A stretch of DNA of 27,552 nt from a virus: the IMG/VR virus record IMGVR_UViG_3300046012_000491, positions 1-27,552 of that record; one strand, written 5' to 3'. The first letter of the stretch is position 1. The number at the start of each line of letters is the position of its first letter. This document shows, piece by piece, positions 16,225-23,878 of this stretch. The notes under the pieces were generated by a model. That model was given only the letters and a program-made list of their open reading frames with translations, was not told the origin of the DNA and did not search any database. Both the position numbers and the translations under genes were made by a program.

Positions 16225-17045
16225 GCTTCCAGCCGCGCATCCCGACGACGTTTGAAAGCATCGATGGGGCGACCGTGCTCACGTTCGGGCTGGCGGAGTA
16301 CGAGTGGGATTCGGACCAGCCGCTGTACGTTCCTTCCGTGCCGCTGGTGGGTGCGAACTACGCCTATGACCAGCTCGGCTCGGCGCCACCGGTCAAGCAG
16401 AACGCGCGTGAGACGCTGCGCTTCGTGGTCTACGAAGACACGCCGGCCGAAGTCGACACGGCCATTGACGACCTGATGGCGAAGTGCGTGAGCATCGGCC
16501 TGGGCAAGCTGTGGACGACCGATAGCAGCGATGACCGCCGCTGGGCTTATGCGCGGGTGGTATCCATGCCGGCGGTGCACTGGACGGCCGGCGACATTCT
16601 GCGCAAGGCCGTGAGCCTGGACTTCGACCGGCAGTCCGACTGGTACGGCGCGAGCGCGGCCGTCTCGACCAACCTGCTCGCCTCGGACCCGGATACGTTC
16701 ACGGTCACGAACTGGGGCGGCACGCGCGTCCTAAACTCCGTGGTCAAGATCGCGGGCACGTGGACCAGCCCGGTGACGATCGAAAACACGACCAACGGCT
16801 ACGGCATCGTTTACAGCGGGGACGACGGGGCGAGCTCGGACGATGTCGCGCGCTTCGATTCGGGCACGGGCCGGGTCGACCGTTCGTATGACGGCGGCGT
16901 GACGTGGACGCCCGACTACAACAGCTATGCAGCGCTGGCCGACGGGCAGGTGCAGATCATGATTCTCAATCCCGGCGACAACGATTTCTCCGTCGATTCG
17001 GCCAACGGCGCAACCGTGACCGTGACCCTCTATCCAGCCTTCTAA
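16221..17045 (+). CDS. Distal tail protein (Dit-like)
   Basis: A 274-residue protein that follows the tape measure in the position of the distal tail (Dit) protein, which forms the hub ring at the tail tip. The N-terminal half has the expected mix of strands and one helix (EVDTAIDDLMAKC), with ARVVSMPAVHWTAGDILRK and VSLDFDRQSDWYG near the middle. The C-terminal half is beta-rich with a jelly-roll-like pattern (VLNSVVKIAGTWTSPVTIEN, YGIVYSGDDG). The ATG at 16221 lies seven bases after GGGGGTG, a usable ribosome binding site. The exact family was not recognised beyond this. Confidence 0.7.
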   Translation: MSFQPRIPTTFESIDGATVLTFGLAEYEWDSDQPLYVPSVPLVGANYAYDQLGSAPPVKQNARETLRFVVYEDTPAEVDTAIDDLMAKCVSIGLGKLWTTDSSDDRRWAYARVVSMPAVHWTAGDILRKAVSLDFDRQSDWYGASAAVSTNLLASDPDTFTVTNWGGTRVLNSVVKIAGTWTSPVTIENTTNGYGIVYSGDDGASSDDVARFDSGTGRVDRSYDGGVTWTPDYNSYAALADGQVQIMILNPGDNDFSVDSANGATVTVTLYPAF

Positions 17046-17054
17046 GGAGTAGCT

Positions 17055-17585
17055 ATGACCGACATCACGCTCTCAACCGGAAACGCCGTCGGGCCACCCG
17101 CGGGGACGGTGCTGCGCGCCGAGACCATCAGCGCCAAGCAGTACCAGGTGGTCAAGGTTGCGCTCGGTGCGGCGGACGCCTTCAACGCGGACCTCGAGGG
17201 GACGAACGACCTTGCTGCGCTGCTCGCTTCGGCGGCGCGCACGGCCGCGGGCACATCGGCAGACCAGACCTCGGCGAGCCACAAGGGAGTGATGCTGTTC
17301 CTGAACGTGACGGTCGAGGCGGGCGTCGCGAAGACCCTTTCGCTCGCCATCCAGGGCAAGGACCCGATTAGCGGCAACTACGTCACGCTCTACGACTTTG
17401 GCGTTGTGGACACGCACGCCACGGGGACGTTCGCCTGCATTCTCTACCCGGGCTTGCTGGATGCGGACCTCGCGACGGCGGCGTTCGGGAAGTCGGGCAA
17501 CCTGCCGCACACCTGGCGCGCGGTAGTGACGCCCTCGGACTCGACGAGCTGGACGTACAGCCTCGGCGCGAGCGGGCTGTTCTAG
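17055..17585 (+). CDS. Beta-rich virion protein
   Basis: A protein of 176 residues with an AAGGAG ribosome binding site. It contains the segment KGVMLFLNVTVEAG then LAIQGKDPISGNYVTLYDFG, a pattern seen in small phage virion-surface proteins that adopt a beta-sandwich. It lies between the Dit-like protein and the hub fragment, so it may sit on the tail tip. No catalytic motif is seen. Confidence 0.65.
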   Translation: MTDITLSTGNAVGPPAGTVLRAETISAKQYQVVKVALGAADAFNADLEGTNDLAALLASAARTAAGTSADQTSASHKGVMLFLNVTVEAGVAKTLSLAIQGKDPISGNYVTLYDFGVVDTHATGTFACILYPGLLDADLATAAFGKSGNLPHTWRAVVTPSDSTSWTYSLGASGLF

Positions 17586-18275
17586 ATGCTCGCCTCGCTG
17601 CTCGCCGCGGCTACCGTGCAGTCGGACCCGATCGTTCGTGCGCCGGGGCCGACGTCCATCTTCGTGAAGAACGCGACGGGCTTCGCCTTCCCGCAGCCGA
17701 TTACGAACGTCTTCGCCTTCCAGGTGGACCGCTTCGCCAACCGCATCGGGACGTGGGCGGCGACGGTGCCGGCGGACAGCGGGCTCGACGACTTCGGCGA
17801 CATCGTTTCGGCGACGATTCGCAGCGGTTGGAAGGTCACCATCCTGCAAGAGAACAACACCCCGTTCGGCGCAGGCAGCACCTACCTCCTCACGGATGGT
17901 GTGGTCGAGCGGCGCGAGTTCATCCCGGCCGAGGGCGGGGTCGCGCTGGCACTCTCAGGCTCGTTCCGCGAGGCGTTCCTCACGCGCGAGCAGATCCACA
18001 ACACGCTCAGCTATGACACGAGCGCGCAGGCGATCGCGGACGACCTGGCGGGCGAACACGTGATTACGCCGGGCATCAACCGCTCGGCCCTCAAGGTCGA
18101 CTTCAACGGCGGCACGCGCTACGCGGCGCTGCTCACGCTGGGCGAGGCGGCGCGGCTCACGCTGCGAGAGAACTGGGATGGGGATGCACTGGAGTTCACG
18201 GCTATCGATGGCGCGCCGGACTCGGGCATCACCCTCATGAACGTCGAACAGGCTCAGCCCGGCATGGGCTTCTAG
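17586..18275 (+). CDS. Tail hub protein, N-terminal part
   Basis: A protein of 229 residues, starting directly after the previous stop. The N-terminal beta domain has VDRFANRIGTWAATVPAD and DFGDIVSATIRSGWKVTILQ. These, followed by a domain with FREAFLTREQ and YAALLTLGEAARLTLREN, fit the first half of a siphophage tail hub (gp27-like Tal). It ends abruptly after EFTAIDGAPDSGITLMNVEQ, where related hubs continue. The expected second half, starting RVGLISDRPQITYDG, is found 2.5 kb downstream in another gene. This could therefore be one hub split by an inserted cassette, or a two-part hub. Confidence 0.6.
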   Translation: MLASLLAAATVQSDPIVRAPGPTSIFVKNATGFAFPQPITNVFAFQVDRFANRIGTWAATVPADSGLDDFGDIVSATIRSGWKVTILQENNTPFGAGSTYLLTDGVVERREFIPAEGGVALALSGSFREAFLTREQIHNTLSYDTSAQAIADDLAGEHVITPGINRSALKVDFNGGTRYAALLTLGEAARLTLRENWDGDALEFTAIDGAPDSGITLMNVEQAQPGMGF

Positions 18276-18289
18276 GAGGACGGATGGAG

Positions 18290-18937
18290 CTAGTAGACTC
18301 CGGGCACGAGCCGCCATCGAACCTGTCGTTTGTACAACCGATAACTCGCGTCCTGCATCAGCACGTGCTCCTCAGCCCCGATGCGCGGGGCCAGAAGACA
18401 AATCGTGGCGATCGCGATAGCAAGGTTCGTCAGGGACGGGTTACATATCAGGTTGCCGACGATTCCGATGCACTCGGCCGAGTACACGGGATGGCGGAGC
18501 AACTGGTAGGCGCCGCTCGTCTGGATGCCCCGATTTGCAGCCACGATACCAAAACTCCGCCCGAGCGAGGCTACACCAACGATCGTGAGCATCGCTCCCA
18601 TGGCTGCAACGGAAGCGCCGGCGATCGCCATGCTCTGCGACGAGTCGGCTGGTCGCATGAACAGCGGAAGCCACGCGCCGATTCCAACCAGCCAATCGAG
18701 TGGCCGCCGACTGACAACGAGCGGCTTCCGGCGAACGATAAAGAGGCAAAACAAGAGTGCGTACTGGAGGGCGAACGGAGCGCTCGTCAGTACGCCATCG
18801 ACCACAACCCTATGCCCCTGGGCGTAGACGAAGAGCCCGAACATCTCGATCAGGGCGACATTCGAAGTCGCTGTCAGAATGCCGCGCACTCGCATGTGCG
18901 GCGGAGTGTACTCCAATCGTTGGTTGGAAATCAGCAA
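18290..18937 (-). CDS. Membrane methyltransferase, isoprenylcysteine carboxyl methyltransferase-like
   Basis: A 215-residue integral membrane protein on the strand opposite to the tail operon. Three or four hydrophobic segments are visible in the first 180 residues. The C-terminal half has the family motifs: SLGRSFGIV, then GAYQLLRHPVYSAE (Arg148-His149-Pro150), the acidic pair Glu189-Glu190 and YRLYKRQVRWRLVPGV. Members methylate small or protein substrates in the membrane using S-adenosylmethionine. A TTG at 18937 is the longest start; the ATG at 18895 is an alternative. Composition looks less G+C-rich than the flanks. It is probably a moron (non-virion cargo). Confidence 0.8.
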   Translation of the reverse strand: MLISNQRLEYTPPHMRVRGILTATSNVALIEMFGLFVYAQGHRVVVDGVLTSAPFALQYALLFCLFIVRRKPLVVSRRPLDWLVGIGAWLPLFMRPADSSQSMAIAGASVAAMGAMLTIVGVASLGRSFGIVAANRGIQTSGAYQLLRHPVYSAECIGIVGNLICNPSLTNLAIAIATICLLAPRIGAEEHVLMQDASYRLYKRQVRWRLVPGVY

Positions 18938-18981
18938 GAGTCGAATTATTCAGGAGACCCCACTGAGGGCCAGGAGGAACC

Positions 18982-19416
18982 ATGAGCTTCGTATTCACTC
19001 GCGCGCTTGGGCTATTGAACTCGACCGTGCTCACCGGCGACGTGCGCGCGGCGCTGCTGATGAGCAACACCACCGGCGATACGGACGAGGACGCGACCTT
19101 CATCGCGGACATCGGCACGCTGGACGAGTACGACGGCGCCAGCTATGCGCGCGTGGCGCTCTCGGGGGAGTCGTTCGCGGTCGACACAACGAACGACCGC
19201 TTCAAGTTCGACGCCACGGACTTCGCCTTTTCGACGCTGGGCGTGGGCACGCGCCAGGCGGTGGGTCTGCTCATCTATCTGCACGTGTCGAACGACTCGG
19301 ACTCGAAGCCGCTGATCTACATCGACGGCACCGGGTTCCCGTTCGATGGCAACGGCGCGGACGTGAACTTCACGATTCACGCCGATGGGCTGGCCTACGT
19401 GGCGAACGCGGCATAA
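18982..19416 (+). CDS. Conserved virion protein, tail-tip or fibre region
   Basis: A protein of 144 residues with a strong AGGAGG ribosome binding site. It has the segments LLMSNTTGDTDEDATFIADI, then LDEYDGASYARVALSGES and GTRQAVGLLIYLHVSNDSDS, a family pattern common in phage late operons that is believed to be a beta-rich virion component. It starts just beyond the divergent methyltransferase gene and ends by overlapping the next gene (TAATG). The role is unknown. Confidence 0.72.
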   Translation: MSFVFTRALGLLNSTVLTGDVRAALLMSNTTGDTDEDATFIADIGTLDEYDGASYARVALSGESFAVDTTNDRFKFDATDFAFSTLGVGTRQAVGLLIYLHVSNDSDSKPLIYIDGTGFPFDGNGADVNFTIHADGLAYVANAA

Positions 19417-20087
19417 TGAGCATCTTCCCGGTCCGCGAGTCCTGCACCGTCACCGACTTCGGCTCCGACGCGACGTCGCACGCGGCGAACATGCCCGCGA
19501 CGGCCAACGCAGGCAACCTGCTGCTCGCGCTCGTGGCCTTCGATGGTTCGTCCACAACCATCACGACGCCGAGCGGGTGGACGCTCATCACTGCCAACGC
19601 GTCTCTCGACCCGGTCGTTGGTGTGTATGCGAAGGTCGCGGCCGGAACAGAGGGCGGTGGCACGGTCGACTGGGTCACGTCGAACAGTCAGCGGGGCTCG
19701 GTGCATGTCTACCGGATGAGTTCATGGTATGGCTCGCTCGATGGAGTGCTCGTGAGTATGGGGGCAGCTGGGACAAGCAGCAGCGCCATCTCACTGCGCA
19801 CGGGTGAGCGGTCGCTGGACATCCATTGGATCGTCGCCGAAATGAAAAGCTCGGGCACGGCCTTCGGGACTGTGCCATCTGGTTACACGAACGAGGCGAA
19901 AACAAACATCAGTGAAGACACGTCGAGCAGCGCTTCTATCGCCTCTGCCACACGCACCAATAGCTCCAACAAAGAGGAAGTGTCGGCGCTCTGGAACACC
20001 GTGTCTTCGTTTCTCACCGTGCTGATAGCTGTCCTGCCAGTGGGCGGCAAGAAGCTCCCGCGAGCATCATCCGTGATTGGAGTTTAG
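19416..20087 (+). CDS. Tail fibre or surface adhesion-like protein
   Basis: A 223-residue beta-rich protein. The ATG at 19416 shares one base with the preceding stop, which decides it over a much longer frame. Segments ANAGNLLLALVAFDGSSTT, then ITTPSGWTLITANASL and VGVYAKVAAGTEGGGTVDW resemble phage adhesion modules of fibronectin or jelly-roll style. Low-complexity Ser/Thr/Asn runs occupy the C-terminal third. It is probably a tail-surface protein, but no receptor is inferred. Confidence 0.65.
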   Translation: MSIFPVRESCTVTDFGSDATSHAANMPATANAGNLLLALVAFDGSSTTITTPSGWTLITANASLDPVVGVYAKVAAGTEGGGTVDWVTSNSQRGSVHVYRMSSWYGSLDGVLVSMGAAGTSSSAISLRTGERSLDIHWIVAEMKSSGTAFGTVPSGYTNEAKTNISEDTSSSASIASATRTNSSNKEEVSALWNTVSSFLTVLIAVLPVGGKKLPRASSVIGV

Positions 20088-20090
20088 CCA

Positions 20091-20405
20091 ATGGCTGCGC
20101 CATATAACCCGCCGGTCAAGAACCAGGACTTCGTCGTGCGCATCGCCCTCGAAGACATGATCAACCCGGGCCAGTTCAAATCGAGCCCGACCATCGCCTC
20201 GGGCGACTTCAAGGTCGACAAGGATGGCGGCGGGCTCACCAACCTGAGCACGCTCCCGACGGTCGATCCGAGCGGCAGCAAGCTCGTCAAGATAACGATC
20301 TCCTCGACGGAGATGAACGCCGACGTTGTCACGCTGGTGTGCAGCGACCAGACGTCGCCGCCGGAGTGGGCTGATTACGTAGTCAGCATCCCGACGACGG
20401 CCTAA
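20091..20405 (+). CDS. Small virion protein, fibre-associated
   Basis: A protein of 104 residues, three bases after the previous gene. It starts with MAAPYNPPVKNQDFVVRIAL and has GDFKVDKDGGGLTNLSTLP and KLVKITISSTEMNADVV, a pattern that recurs in phage tail-fibre regions. It is probably a beta-rich fibre accessory domain made as a separate chain. The following gene starts four bases after its stop. No catalytic motif is seen. Confidence 0.65.
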   Translation: MAAPYNPPVKNQDFVVRIALEDMINPGQFKSSPTIASGDFKVDKDGGGLTNLSTLPTVDPSGSKLVKITISSTEMNADVVTLVCSDQTSPPEWADYVVSIPTTA

Positions 20406-20409
20406 CGCG

Positions 20410-22899
20410 ATGGCGAGCAGGATCTTCTTCGGCAACCAGTCGAGTGCGCGCACCATAGCGCTCTCGCCGGTTGTCGTTGAGGTAAGCCTGCCGGCAGTTA
20501 CAGTCCTCGTGCCGCGGACGTTCGCGCTCGCGCCGGTCGTCGTCGAAGTCACCATCCCGGCCGTCACGGTGGCCACGGTCGCGCCGCCCATCAACATCTC
20601 CCTCGTGCCCGTCGTCGTGGAAGTGACGGTGCCCGCGGTGGCAGTCTCGTACGACCAGGCGATCGCACTTGCGCCGGTGGTTGTCGAAGCGACTGTGCCG
20701 GCCATCACCGTCCTCGTCACGCCCGGGCCCACGATCAGTCTCTCGCCGGTGGTCGTCGCGGTCAGCGTCCCTGCCGTCACTGTCAACTCCAACCCTGCGC
20801 CCACGATCCCATCGGGTGGCACGGCGCGGGTCGGGCTCATCTCCGACCGCCCACAGATCACCTACGACGGCAGCGGGCTCATCAACCGCATCATCCCCTT
20901 CGGGGTGAACTACGACGGCTCCGACCTGACGCTGCAATACGCGCTCCCGGCGCAGTACCCCTATCCCATCAAGCACGACGGGGACGCCTGGTACATCGAA
21001 GACACGGCCTCGATCGCGCTCTATGGCCTCTACGAACAGAAGGTTTACCGGAGCGATGTGAAGGTCCCGCCGACGCACGACAACAGCGCCACGGGCCAGC
21101 CGGGCCAGCCCACGGGCCTGAACCAGCAACTGCTCACCATCGGCGCCGCCTGCACTGCCGGCGACCTGATCTCGTTCACGTGGCTGGGCGTGACCTACAC
21201 CTACACGTTCGCGAGCTCGCCGGGGAATGGGGAGATCGGGATTGCCTCCACGGCCGGCGAACAGCAGCAGCTCATCCTCTCGGCGTTCGCTGGTGCGGAC
21301 GGGCACAACCTCAACTATGGCGTGGTCGCGCTGGGCAGCTTCTATAACAACATCGCGGTCATCAACGCCAGCCAGCGGGGCGACATCGGCATTTCGGCGA
21401 CGTTCACCGATGCGGCGAACTACCTCGGCGGCGGCCAGGCGGACAGCGACCCGCCGGCGACGAGCCCGCCCGCGACGGCGCCCACCGAGCTCGGCGGCGG
21501 CGACCTCGGCACGGAGACGGCGAACGTACTCTACGCGCTCGCCGTGAACACGCTCATCAAGCAGCGCTCCGAGATCCTCGGCCTGCGCGTTGTGGTCGCG
21601 AACGGAGCCGACATCTGGGCGCTCCCGGGCGACCGCATGCAGGTGAAGTACCGTGGGATCGCGGACACGGCCGAGTCTCTCGCGGTGAACGGCAACTCGC
21701 GCGTCGTCTGGCTGGACATCGATGAGCCGATGCTCGTGGTCGAGCGCCATGACCGCTCGGACCCTTCTGGCATTCGCCAGGTGGAGTTCATGCTGGCAGC
21801 GCCAACGATCCAGTACGCCGTACCGCCGCTCCCGACGTGGACTGACCCGGTCGCTCTGCCGGTGCCCGCGAACACGGGCAGCTTCCCGGGCACGGACGCA
21901 ACGGGCGCGGGCGACACCCCGCCGTTCGAGGGCTATACCCCCGGGGACTACACGCCGCCCGACATCCCGCCGTACACGCCCGCCGCGGACTGGGTAGCGG
22001 ATACGCTTGGCAGCATCCTCACGGGCAACAAGCTGCCGTTCCCGAGCTGCTGCCCGGACCCGACGACGGACATCACGAGCGGCACGAACCTCCTGCCGCC
22101 GCCGCAGGTGGCCATGGTCGAATGGAGCTGGCCCTTCGGCAGTGGCAGCTCGCGCGGGCGCCCACTGCGCGGCGACTGGGTGCTCCTCATCTCGCGCACG
22201 GACTGGGGCTTTTACACGCCGGACCCGGGCGTGGTCACGGACGGCGACGCCTACATCATGGAGACCCGCGGGAGCACGGCGCTCAACATTGCCGGCGCGT
22301 CCGTAAAGGCGCATCTCGGTCCGCTGGAGTTTTCGATGGTGCGCCACAACCAGAGTGAGGACCTGTCGGCGAGCTGGACGAACGAGCTCTACTACAACGT
22401 CGAGGTCTATCTCGTCTTTATCGAAGATGACGACTGGGGCGGCACCATCATGGGGCAGGGTGGCGACGTAGTCCAAGACGGGACGACCTGGACGACGACG
22501 CCCGAGGAGTACGACATCGGCGACATCACCGTCTTGGGCGGAGACTTCGGCGCAGCCCAGTCGATGCTTTCCGTCCGCTACGCCGTGACCGACACGCCCA
22601 CGCTGACATCTGTGGTTGCCGAGTGCGATACCCGCTCCGCCTTCCAACTCAACCTTCCTATTAGCAGCAGCGGCGACCAGGGGTCGCTCATCCAGGGGCT
22701 GGCATCGGAGATAGGCATCAGCGGCACGAGCCTGATCTTCCTGCCGTCGGTGCTGGAGGCGGAAGATTTGACCGCGCTCTACGATGGCAGCTTGCTGCTC
22801 ATCGATGACCCGGGCGGAGACACCGGCGGGAACTACCTCACGCAAACGTTTGGCGCGGTCGGCATCACCTTCGACCCGGTCGCGAGCTCCACCGAATGA
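20410..22899 (+). CDS. Composite tail hub (C-terminal part) and fibre-like protein
   Basis: An 829-residue protein of several parts. Residues 18-125 hold five hydrophobic repeats of PVVVEV then PAVTV type. From residue 140 comes RVGLISDRPQITYDG then LINRIIPFGVNYDGS, which reads like the second half of a siphophage tail hub. Residues about 237-350 contain an inserted beta module like that in the tail tube protein. The hub part ends near residue 461 after PGDRMQVKYRGIADTAES and HDRSDPSGIRQVEFML. A Pro/Gly-rich linker (about 465-530) then leads to a beta-rich C-terminal domain (560-829) that could bind a receptor. It is the last gene before the structural terminator. Confidence 0.72.
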   Translation: MASRIFFGNQSSARTIALSPVVVEVSLPAVTVLVPRTFALAPVVVEVTIPAVTVATVAPPINISLVPVVVEVTVPAVAVSYDQAIALAPVVVEATVPAITVLVTPGPTISLSPVVVAVSVPAVTVNSNPAPTIPSGGTARVGLISDRPQITYDGSGLINRIIPFGVNYDGSDLTLQYALPAQYPYPIKHDGDAWYIEDTASIALYGLYEQKVYRSDVKVPPTHDNSATGQPGQPTGLNQQLLTIGAACTAGDLISFTWLGVTYTYTFASSPGNGEIGIASTAGEQQQLILSAFAGADGHNLNYGVVALGSFYNNIAVINASQRGDIGISATFTDAANYLGGGQADSDPPATSPPATAPTELGGGDLGTETANVLYALAVNTLIKQRSEILGLRVVVANGADIWALPGDRMQVKYRGIADTAESLAVNGNSRVVWLDIDEPMLVVERHDRSDPSGIRQVEFMLAAPTIQYAVPPLPTWTDPVALPVPANTGSFPGTDATGAGDTPPFEGYTPGDYTPPDIPPYTPAADWVADTLGSILTGNKLPFPSCCPDPTTDITSGTNLLPPPQVAMVEWSWPFGSGSSRGRPLRGDWVLLISRTDWGFYTPDPGVVTDGDAYIMETRGSTALNIAGASVKAHLGPLEFSMVRHNQSEDLSASWTNELYYNVEVYLVFIEDDDWGGTIMGQGGDVVQDGTTWTTTPEEYDIGDITVLGGDFGAAQSMLSVRYAVTDTPTLTSVVAECDTRSAFQLNLPISSSGDQGSLIQGLASEIGISGTSLIFLPSVLEAEDLTALYDGSLLLIDDPGGDTGGNYLTQTFGAVGITFDPVASSTE
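20461..20787 (+). repeat. Five coding repeats, PVVVEV…PAVTV
   Basis: Copies start at 20461, 20527, 20602, 20668 and 20740, with periods of 22, 25, 22 and 24 codons. Each encodes Leu-x-Pro-Val-Val-Val-Glu/Ala-Val, then Pro-Ala-Val/Ile-Thr/Ala-Val. The alternation of hydrophobic strands and Pro turns suggests a beta-helical or amyloid-like shaft. Codons differ between copies, so the array has been kept by selection or is old. Confidence 0.85.
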
Positions 22900-22988
22900 G
22901 CGGTTTGCAATGCGAGTGTGGTTCGGGTTTGATATGCTTTCGCAATCAGGCAGCGCCTGAATAGCCGACACCCACGAATGAGTGCCTT
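22900..22988 (+). ncRNA. Candidate small transcript upstream of terminator
   Basis: This gene-free stretch has a promoter-like extended -10 (TGATATGCT, -10 hexamer at 22933-22938) with no convincing -35. A small hairpin TCAGGC-AGC-GCCTGA follows at 22946-22960, then the strong terminator at 22989-23027. A transcript from about 22945 to 23027 would be about 83 bases long. A similar layout occurs at 25302-25380. The evidence is structural only. Confidence 0.25.
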
Positions 22989-23027
22989 GAGCGCCGACGG
23001 GAGAGATCCCGACGGCGCTCTTTTGTT
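22989..23027 (+). terminator. Intrinsic terminator after structural genes
   Basis: GAGCGCCG (22989-22996) pairs with CGGCGCTC (23013-23020). After one A-A mismatch, CGGG pairs with CCCG around the loop AGAGAT, and TTTTGTT follows. This is a textbook rho-independent terminator. It ends the long head-tail operon before the lysis genes. Confidence 0.9.
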
Positions 23028-23042
23028 ATCTGGGAGGCGGGA

Positions 23043-23321
23043 ATGCCGGGTGCGATGGTCGTGCAGACGTGGTCGGTTTGCTGGACGGACGAGCGCAGCG
23101 TGCGCCGGATAGTGGACTTCGAAAGCCGTGCGGAGGCGGACTGCATGGCGGTCCTGCTGGCCGAGGCAGCGCGCAAGGAGATCATCGTGGCCGGGCCGGT
23201 CGAGATGCAGATGGACATGGAGCGCATCGACGTGCTGAAGGAACGCATCCTTTCGAAGATGCGCGGGCTGGCCGCGGACTACGCGCTGCACGAAGCGGCG
23301 GGCGGGACTCCTGTCGAATGA
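23043..23321 (+). CDS. Small helical protein, first of lysis operon
   Basis: A protein of 92 residues with GGGAGGCGGG as ribosome binding site; an in-frame ATG at 23055 is an alternative start. Residues 30-90 are charged and helical (FESRAEADCMAVLLAEAARK, VEMQMDMERIDVLKERILSK). There is no membrane segment or catalytic motif. Its stop overlaps the next start as ATGA, opening the coupled chain that ends in the holin-like gene. The function is unknown. Confidence 0.65.
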   Translation: MPGAMVVQTWSVCWTDERSVRRIVDFESRAEADCMAVLLAEAARKEIIVAGPVEMQMDMERIDVLKERILSKMRGLAADYALHEAAGGTPVE

Positions 23322-23386
23322 CGCTTACAACTTCGTCGAATGCTTCACCGCTTCGGCCCCTCGCCTTCGGCTGGAGGCTGCGGTGA
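23318..23386 (+). CDS. 22-residue coupled peptide, MTLT…GWRLR copy 1
   Basis: A micro reading frame whose start overlaps the previous stop (ATGA) and whose stop overlaps the next start (GTGA). It begins MTLT, has NASP at residues 8-11 and ends GWRLR. A second frame at 23875-23958 has the same start, NASP and end. It may be a translated coupler or leader that carries ribosomes into the next gene rather than a functional peptide. Confidence 0.4.
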   Translation: MTLTTSSNASPLRPLAFGWRLR

Positions 23387-23703
23387 GCGACCTCATCCAG
23401 AACTACGCCAGCACCATCATCACGGTCGCGGCCGCACTCGGACTCCTGGGCGCCGGGGCGCGCTTCATCTGGCACCGCGCCATGCAGCCGTTCATCGAGG
23501 TACAGAACGCGGCGGCCGACATCATTCGCGCGCAACTCACGCCGAACCACGGCAGCTCGCTCGTGGACAAGGTCAACAAGATCGAAGGCAACCACCAGGA
23601 GGCGCAGCGCCACTGGGAGAACCTCGAAAGCGTGCAGGGCCAGCTCGTGAAGCGGCTCGAGAAGATTGAGCAGGCGACAGCAGAACCGAAGGACGTGCCG
23701 TGA
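23383..23703 (+). CDS. Membrane-anchored coiled-coil protein of lysis region
   Basis: A 106-residue protein with a GTG start at 23383 and GGAGG nine bases upstream. Residues 9-27 form one transmembrane helix (ASTIITVAAALGLLGAGARF). The remainder is a charged helix with PNHGSSLVDKVNKIEGNHQE and VQGQLVKRLEKIEQ, typical of a coiled coil. The PN-x-GSSL-x-D string recalls DUF2746-type proteins found near holins in mycobacteriophages. It may be a holin partner or membrane anchor of the lysis complex; this is an inference from family and position. Confidence 0.7.
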   Translation: MSDLIQNYASTIITVAAALGLLGAGARFIWHRAMQPFIEVQNAAADIIRAQLTPNHGSSLVDKVNKIEGNHQEAQRHWENLESVQGQLVKRLEKIEQATAEPKDVP

Positions 23704-23801
23704 AGCTCGTGTGGCTCCTCTCGGCGTTCGTGGCGGGCGTGGTCGCTGGAGTCGCGGCGCTCTGGAACATCGCCAGCTGGGGACGGGAGCACATCCGGTG
23801 A
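23700..23801 (+). CDS. 33-residue single-span membrane peptide
   Basis: The frame starts with GTG in a GTGA overlap with the previous stop. It encodes MKLVWLLSAFVAGVVAGVAA followed by LWNIASWGREHIR: one transmembrane helix and a short basic tail. It is too short for most automatic calls, but the coupled start and clean hydrophobic profile support it. It may be a small holin-like or lysis-regulating peptide. Confidence 0.55.
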   Translation: MKLVWLLSAFVAGVVAGVAALWNIASWGREHIR

Positions 23802-23878
23802 CAAGCGATTGGGGCTGGGGATTCCTCTGCGGGGTCGCCCTGGTCCTTGGTGTGGCGCTCATGGCGAACTGGCTATGA
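23798..23878 (+). CDS. 26-residue single-span membrane peptide
   Basis: A GTG start overlaps the previous stop as GTGA. The peptide begins MTSDWGWGF and continues with a hydrophobic stretch LCGVALVLGVALMANWL that fits one transmembrane helix. Its stop overlaps the next ATG. The function is unknown; its place in the lysis operon suggests a membrane role. Confidence 0.5.
   Translation: MTSDWGWGFLCGVALVLGVALMANWL

Noticed and set aside
18284-18985. Plus-strand open frame opposite the methyltransferase
   Set aside because: The minus strand carries clear membrane segments and methyltransferase motifs; the plus frame is charged and featureless.
22904-22938. Full sigma-70 promoter with TTTGCA as -35
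   Set aside because: The spacing to TATGCT is 23 bases, too long; only an extended -10 remains, so it is kept as a weak candidate.
20383-22971. Very long minus-strand open frame opposite the hub/fibre gene
   Set aside because: Its composition is Arg/Asp/Val-rich and repetitive with no recognisable domain, whereas the plus strand shows hub-like sequence, repeats and good operon spacing.
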